Source of the DNA: CAISIP01 sp038247175
GTDB lineage: Bacteria > Pseudomonadota > Gammaproteobacteria > Burkholderiales > Burkholderiaceae_C
Length of the DNA stretch: 9,701 nt
Reading direction: 5' to 3'
Assembly (NCBI GenBank): GCA_038247175.1
Contig: JBBRVD010000146.1
Coordinates: 1 to 9,701, forward strand
Below the pieces are notes generated by a model that had not been told where the DNA came from, ran no database searches, and saw nothing but the letters and a program-made list of their open reading frames with translations. This document shows, one piece after another, positions 7,286 through 9,701 of the stretch. Each line of letters opens with the position of its first letter. Position 1 is the stretch's first letter. The position numbers and the translations under genes are program-made.

Positions 7286-7328
7286 GAGTAGCCGGGCAGC
7301 CCGGCCTGCCCAGTCGGGCTGGCCACTC
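7286..7328. repeat. GC-rich nested inverted repeat between redoxin gene and hemE
   Basis: Outer arms GAGTAGCC (7286-7293) and GGCCACTC (7321-7328) pair with one mismatch. Inner arms AGCCCG (7298-7303) and CGGGCT (7315-7320) pair perfectly over an 11-base loop. A competing hairpin, GGGCAG (7294-7299) with CTGCCC (7306-7311), uses the same bases. No T-run follows on either strand, so it is not a standard intrinsic terminator. It may protect the 3' end of the redoxin message. Confidence 0.5.
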
Positions 7329-7335
7329 GTGCTGC

Positions 7336-7341
7336 CACAAT
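7336..7341 (+). promoter_or_regulatory. Possible hemE -10 element
   Basis: CACAAT matches TATAAT at four of six positions and ends six bases before ATG 7348, so the message would start at or next to the start codon. No Shine-Dalgarno is present at a usable distance (AGG sits one base from ATG), which agrees with a leaderless message. The -35 region (around 7313-7318, GTCGGG) is poor. Confidence 0.28.
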
Positions 7342-7347
7342 ACAGGC

Positions 7348-8508
7348 ATGACTGAACATCCAGCCAGCAGCCCGTATGCGGCGCTGCAAAACGACACGTT
7401 CCTGCGCGCCTGTCTGCGCCAGGCCACCGACCATACGCCGGTCTGGTTGATGCGCCAAGCCGGGCGTTACCTGCCCGAATATCGCGCGACCCGTGCCAAG
7501 GCCGGCAGCTTCATGGGGCTGGCCACCAATACCGACTACGCCACCGAGGTCACGCTGCAGCCGCTGGAGCGTTACCCGCTGGACGCAGCGATCCTGTTCA
7601 GCGATATCCTGACCATACCCGATGCCATGGGACTGGGACTGAGTTTCGCCATCGGCGAAGGGCCCCGGTTTGCCCATCCGGTACGCGACGAAGCCGCCAT
7701 ACAGCAGTTGCGTGTGCCGGACATGGGCAAGCTGCGTTACGTGTTCGATGCGGTCACTTCGATCCGCAAGGCTTTGCAGGGCCGGGTGCCGTTGATCGGC
7801 TTTTCCGGCAGCCCGTGGACCCTGGCGTGCTACATGGTCGAAGGCGCGGGCTCGGACGATTACCGGTTGGTCAAGACCCTGATGTACGCGCGTCCCGACC
7901 TGATGCACCAGATGCTGACAGTGAATGCCGAAGCGGTGGCGGCCTATCTGAACGCGCAGATCGAGGCTGGCGCGCAGGCGGTGATGATCTTTGACAGTTG
8001 GGGCGGTGTGCTGGCCGACGGCGCCTTCCAGCAATTCAGCCTGGCCTATACCGCGCGGGTGCTGGCACAACTGAAGCGACAGCACGGCGGTGCCGTGATC
8101 CCGCGCATCGTCTTCACCAAAGGCGGCGGCCTGTGGCTGCCCGAGATGGGACGACTCGATTGCGACGTGCTGGGGCTGGACTGGACGGTCAACCTGGGGC
8201 AGGCGCGCGCACAGGTTGGCGGGGAAGTCGGCGGCCCGGGTAAGGCCTTGCAAGGCAATATCGATCCGAACGCATTGTTCGCTCGACCTGAGCAGATCCA
8301 TGCCGAGGTGCAGCGGGTACTGGAGAGTTTCGGCGCGCCCCACCGGGCGGTCGCGGGCGACCCTGATCAGGTCGGTCCGACCCATGTCTTCAACCTCGGC
8401 CACGGCATCAGCCAGCACACTCCTCCTGAAAATGTAGCGGCGCTTGTCGATGCGGTGCATGCGCTGTCACGACAGTTGCGCGCAGGACACGCTGCCGCTC
8501 CCGCCTAA
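7348..8508 (+). CDS. hemE: Uroporphyrinogen decarboxylase
   Basis: A 386-residue cytoplasmic enzyme that removes four carboxyl groups from the acetate side chains of uroporphyrinogen III to give coproporphyrinogen III in haem synthesis; no cofactor is needed. Signatures: PVWLMRQAGRYLPEYR (31-46) with substrate-binding R36 and R40, the central aspartate D86 (LFSDIL), the second family signature GFSGSPWTLACYMVEG (151-166) with Y162, S217 (FDSWGG) and H351 (NLGHGI). All known key residues are present. It is about 30 residues longer than most family members. The extra length sits in GGEVGGPGK (291-299), in a stretch before FNLGHGI (330-345), and at the ends. A short insertion in the first place also occurs, as I recall, in other Burkholderiales. 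The start is set by the family N-terminus. priA follows on the same strand after 329 bases. Confidence 0.97.
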   Translation: MTEHPASSPYAALQNDTFLRACLRQATDHTPVWLMRQAGRYLPEYRATRAKAGSFMGLATNTDYATEVTLQPLERYPLDAAILFSDILTIPDAMGLGLSFAIGEGPRFAHPVRDEAAIQQLRVPDMGKLRYVFDAVTSIRKALQGRVPLIGFSGSPWTLACYMVEGAGSDDYRLVKTLMYARPDLMHQMLTVNAEAVAAYLNAQIEAGAQAVMIFDSWGGVLADGAFQQFSLAYTARVLAQLKRQHGGAVIPRIVFTKGGGLWLPEMGRLDCDVLGLDWTVNLGQARAQVGGEVGGPGKALQGNIDPNALFARPEQIHAEVQRVLESFGAPHRAVAGDPDQVGPTHVFNLGHGISQHTPPENVAALVDAVHALSRQLRAGHAAAPA

Positions 8509-8544
8509 CACATATAACGGCGCGGCAGGTTGGTGAACCCTGAC

Positions 8545-8553
8545 TTATGCACA
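8545..8553 (+). promoter_or_regulatory. DnaA-box-like site TTATGCACA
   Basis: TTATGCACA fits the DnaA consensus TTWTNCACA at all positions. It lies 37 bases after the hemE stop codon. Confidence 0.45.
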
Positions 8554-8732
8554 AAAATCGTGCTGCAGTGCGCAACGGCTGGCGCCGGCTATCGCGTCTC
8601 GCCACAAAACCCATAGCCCACGCAAGTCGTTGATTTTCAAAGAGTTTGCCGATTTGCTTTTTTGATGGGCAATCCAGTAAAAGCCTTTGTTTACAAGGCT
8701 TGCGCGCGAGCCGCGCAGGGATATCAACAAAG

Positions 8733-8741
8733 TTATCCACA
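8733..8741 (+). promoter_or_regulatory. Perfect DnaA box TTATCCACA
   Basis: TTATCCACA is the strongest form of the DnaA box. It lies in the AT-rich gap, 97 bases before the priA start, in the same direction as the box at 8545 and 180 bases from it. Confidence 0.6.
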
Positions 8742-8837
8742 GAAAACTGGGATGAGGTTTAAAGCTCTTAGATATCAAGCACTTAAGCCCAACTTCACAA
8801 GTTCACTTCAAGAAGACGCCCCAACCAACGCTTTGCC

Positions 8838-9701
8838 ATGGCGCACCTGATTCCCGTTCTGGTCCAGACGCCGGCGCACAGCCAGATTGGCGGCGCATTG
8901 ACCTACCAGAGTGAAGCCTCACTGCCTCCCGGAAGCCTGGTGCGCGTGCCATTGGGCCGGCGCGAAACGCTGGGTGTGGTGTGGGACGGTGCGCCGCAAC
9001 GTGATCCGGCGCTGGACGCCTCCCGGCTGCGGCCGGTATCGGCCGCCCTGGACGGACTGCCACCGCTGGCACCGAACTGGCGCCAGCTGGTTGCGTTCGC
9101 CGCCCGTTATTACCAGCGCGCGCCGGGAGAGGTCGCCCTGGCGGCGCTGCCGCCGCAATTGCGTGACCTGAGCCAGGCCCAGTTGCAGCGCCGGCTGCGT
9201 CGCCCACCGGTATCCCGAACCGCCACAGCGTCGGCGCCGGACGGTGGCGCGAGCGACACCAAGAGCGCGGCTGACGCCCAGGCACTGGCTCTGAGCCCCG
9301 AGCAACAGGCGGTGATGGAGCAGTTGCGTCAGGGCAACGGCACCTTTCTGCTGTTCGGCGCCACCGGCAGCGGCAAGACCGAGGTCTACCTGCAATGCGT
9401 GCAGGAACTGCTGCAGCGCGAACCCAGCGCACAGGCACTGGTCATGGTGCCCGAAATCAACCTCACACCGCAATTGCAGCAGCGCTTCCTGGCCCGCTTC
9501 GCACCCGTATTCGGTGCCGACGCAGTGGTGTCGCTGCACAGCGGCATGACGAATCCGCAACGCCTGCGCAGCTGGTTGGCGGCCCATCTGGGCACGGCCC
9601 GTATCGTGCTGGGCACCCGGATGGCGGTGTTTGCATCCATGCCGACGCTGCGGCTGATCGTGGTCGACGAGGAACACGATCCGAGTTACAAGCAACAGGA
9701 G
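8838..9701 (+). CDS. priA: Primosomal helicase PriA, N-terminal part (cut by window edge)
   Basis: The first 288 residues of PriA, the 3'-to-5' superfamily 2 helicase that reloads the replisome at stalled forks; the frame is open to the last base. The N-terminal 3'-end-binding domain spans about 1-105 (VRVPLGRRETLGVVW, FAARYYQRAPGEVALAALPP). The helicase core starts near 150 (LSPEQQAVMEQL), with Walker A GATGSGKT (174-181), MVPEINLTPQ, LHSGM, GTRMAVF and the DEEH box (277-280) followed by DPSYKQQE. Between these domains lies only about 40 residues of low-complexity linker (RRPPVSRTATASAPDGG...). In E. coli a winged-helix domain sits there and Walker A begins about 50 residues later. The start at 8838 gives the usual N-terminus; no good Shine-Dalgarno is visible. 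The zinc-binding and C-terminal parts are outside the window. Confidence 0.95.
   Translation, partial: MAHLIPVLVQTPAHSQIGGALTYQSEASLPPGSLVRVPLGRRETLGVVWDGAPQRDPALDASRLRPVSAALDGLPPLAPNWRQLVAFAARYYQRAPGEVALAALPPQLRDLSQAQLQRRLRRPPVSRTATASAPDGGASDTKSAADAQALALSPEQQAVMEQLRQGNGTFLLFGATGSGKTEVYLQCVQELLQREPSAQALVMVPEINLTPQLQQRFLARFAPVFGADAVVSLHSGMTNPQRLRSWLAAHLGTARIVLGTRMAVFASMPTLRLIVVDEEHDPSYKQQE

Larger units (their letters stand above)
8509..8837. other. AT-rich gene-free stretch between hemE and priA
   Basis: No coding frame with family features is seen. By hand count the parts 8621-8700 and 8721-8810 are about 40% and 37% GC, clearly below the flanking genes. It contains two DnaA-box matches (8545-8553 and 8733-8741), the T-rich patch 8651-8663, and a -35-like TTTACA (8690-8695) without a matching -10. 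It presumably holds the priA promoter, which I could not place. Confidence 0.6.

Noticed and set aside
5778..7427. 549-codon open frame on the minus strand across the dsbD-like and redoxin genes
   Set aside because: It is antisense to two genes with clear cysteine motifs and signal peptides, crosses the gap between them, and has no recognisable fold.
7210..8460. 416-codon open frame antisense to hemE
   Set aside because: hemE is certain from its signatures; the antisense frame has Gln/His/Arg-rich composition and no motif.
8509..8837. The hemE-priA gap as the chromosomal origin oriC
   Set aside because: Only two DnaA-box matches were found and no dnaA, dnaN, gidA or similar marker gene is in the window.

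Overview
This window looks like ordinary chromosome from a high-GC betaproteobacterium, most likely order Burkholderiales. The protein sequences (HemE, AlaX, the radical-SAM protein) and the hemE-priA adjacency suggest this, but it comes from memory of these families and not from a search. No mobile element, integrase, rRNA, tRNA or CRISPR array was found. There are eight coding regions. Seven are complete, and priA runs off the right edge.

Left part, minus strand: a small Cys4, probably zinc-binding, protein of unknown function (16-258). A 340-base gene-free stretch (259-598) holding several short inverted repeats follows. Next comes a two-gene unit read leftward: a B12-binding-type radical-SAM protein (1791-3500) and, 28 bases downstream, a PLP-dependent trans-sulfuration enzyme (599-1762). 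The radical-SAM gene starts essentially on top of the divergent alaX gene. Their start codons overlap or lie within about 20 bases, so each promoter must lie in or next to the other gene.

Middle, plus strand: a free-standing alanyl-tRNA editing hydrolase (3499-4257), then a DsbD/ScsB-type transmembrane thiol reductase (4386-6557) and an exported single-CxxC-lacking redoxin (6612-7226). The last two fit a periplasmic reducing pathway. Electrons would pass from cytoplasmic thioredoxin through three cysteine pairs of the membrane protein to the envelope redoxin, as described for ScsB and its peroxiredoxin-like partner PRXL in Caulobacter. This is the most coherent multi-gene system in the window. 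It is a known type and not a new one.

Right part, plus strand: hemE (7348-8508, haem synthesis), then a 329-base AT-rich gap with two DnaA-box matches, then the 5' part of priA (8838 to the edge), which encodes the replication-restart helicase. This PriA appears to have a short low-complexity linker where the E. coli protein has its winged-helix domain. A GC-rich nested stem-loop lies just upstream of hemE.

The most useful points to follow are the ScsB-PRXL pair, the PriA without a winged helix, the DnaA boxes before priA, the shared divergent start region, and the radical-SAM/trans-sulfuration gene pair of unknown purpose.
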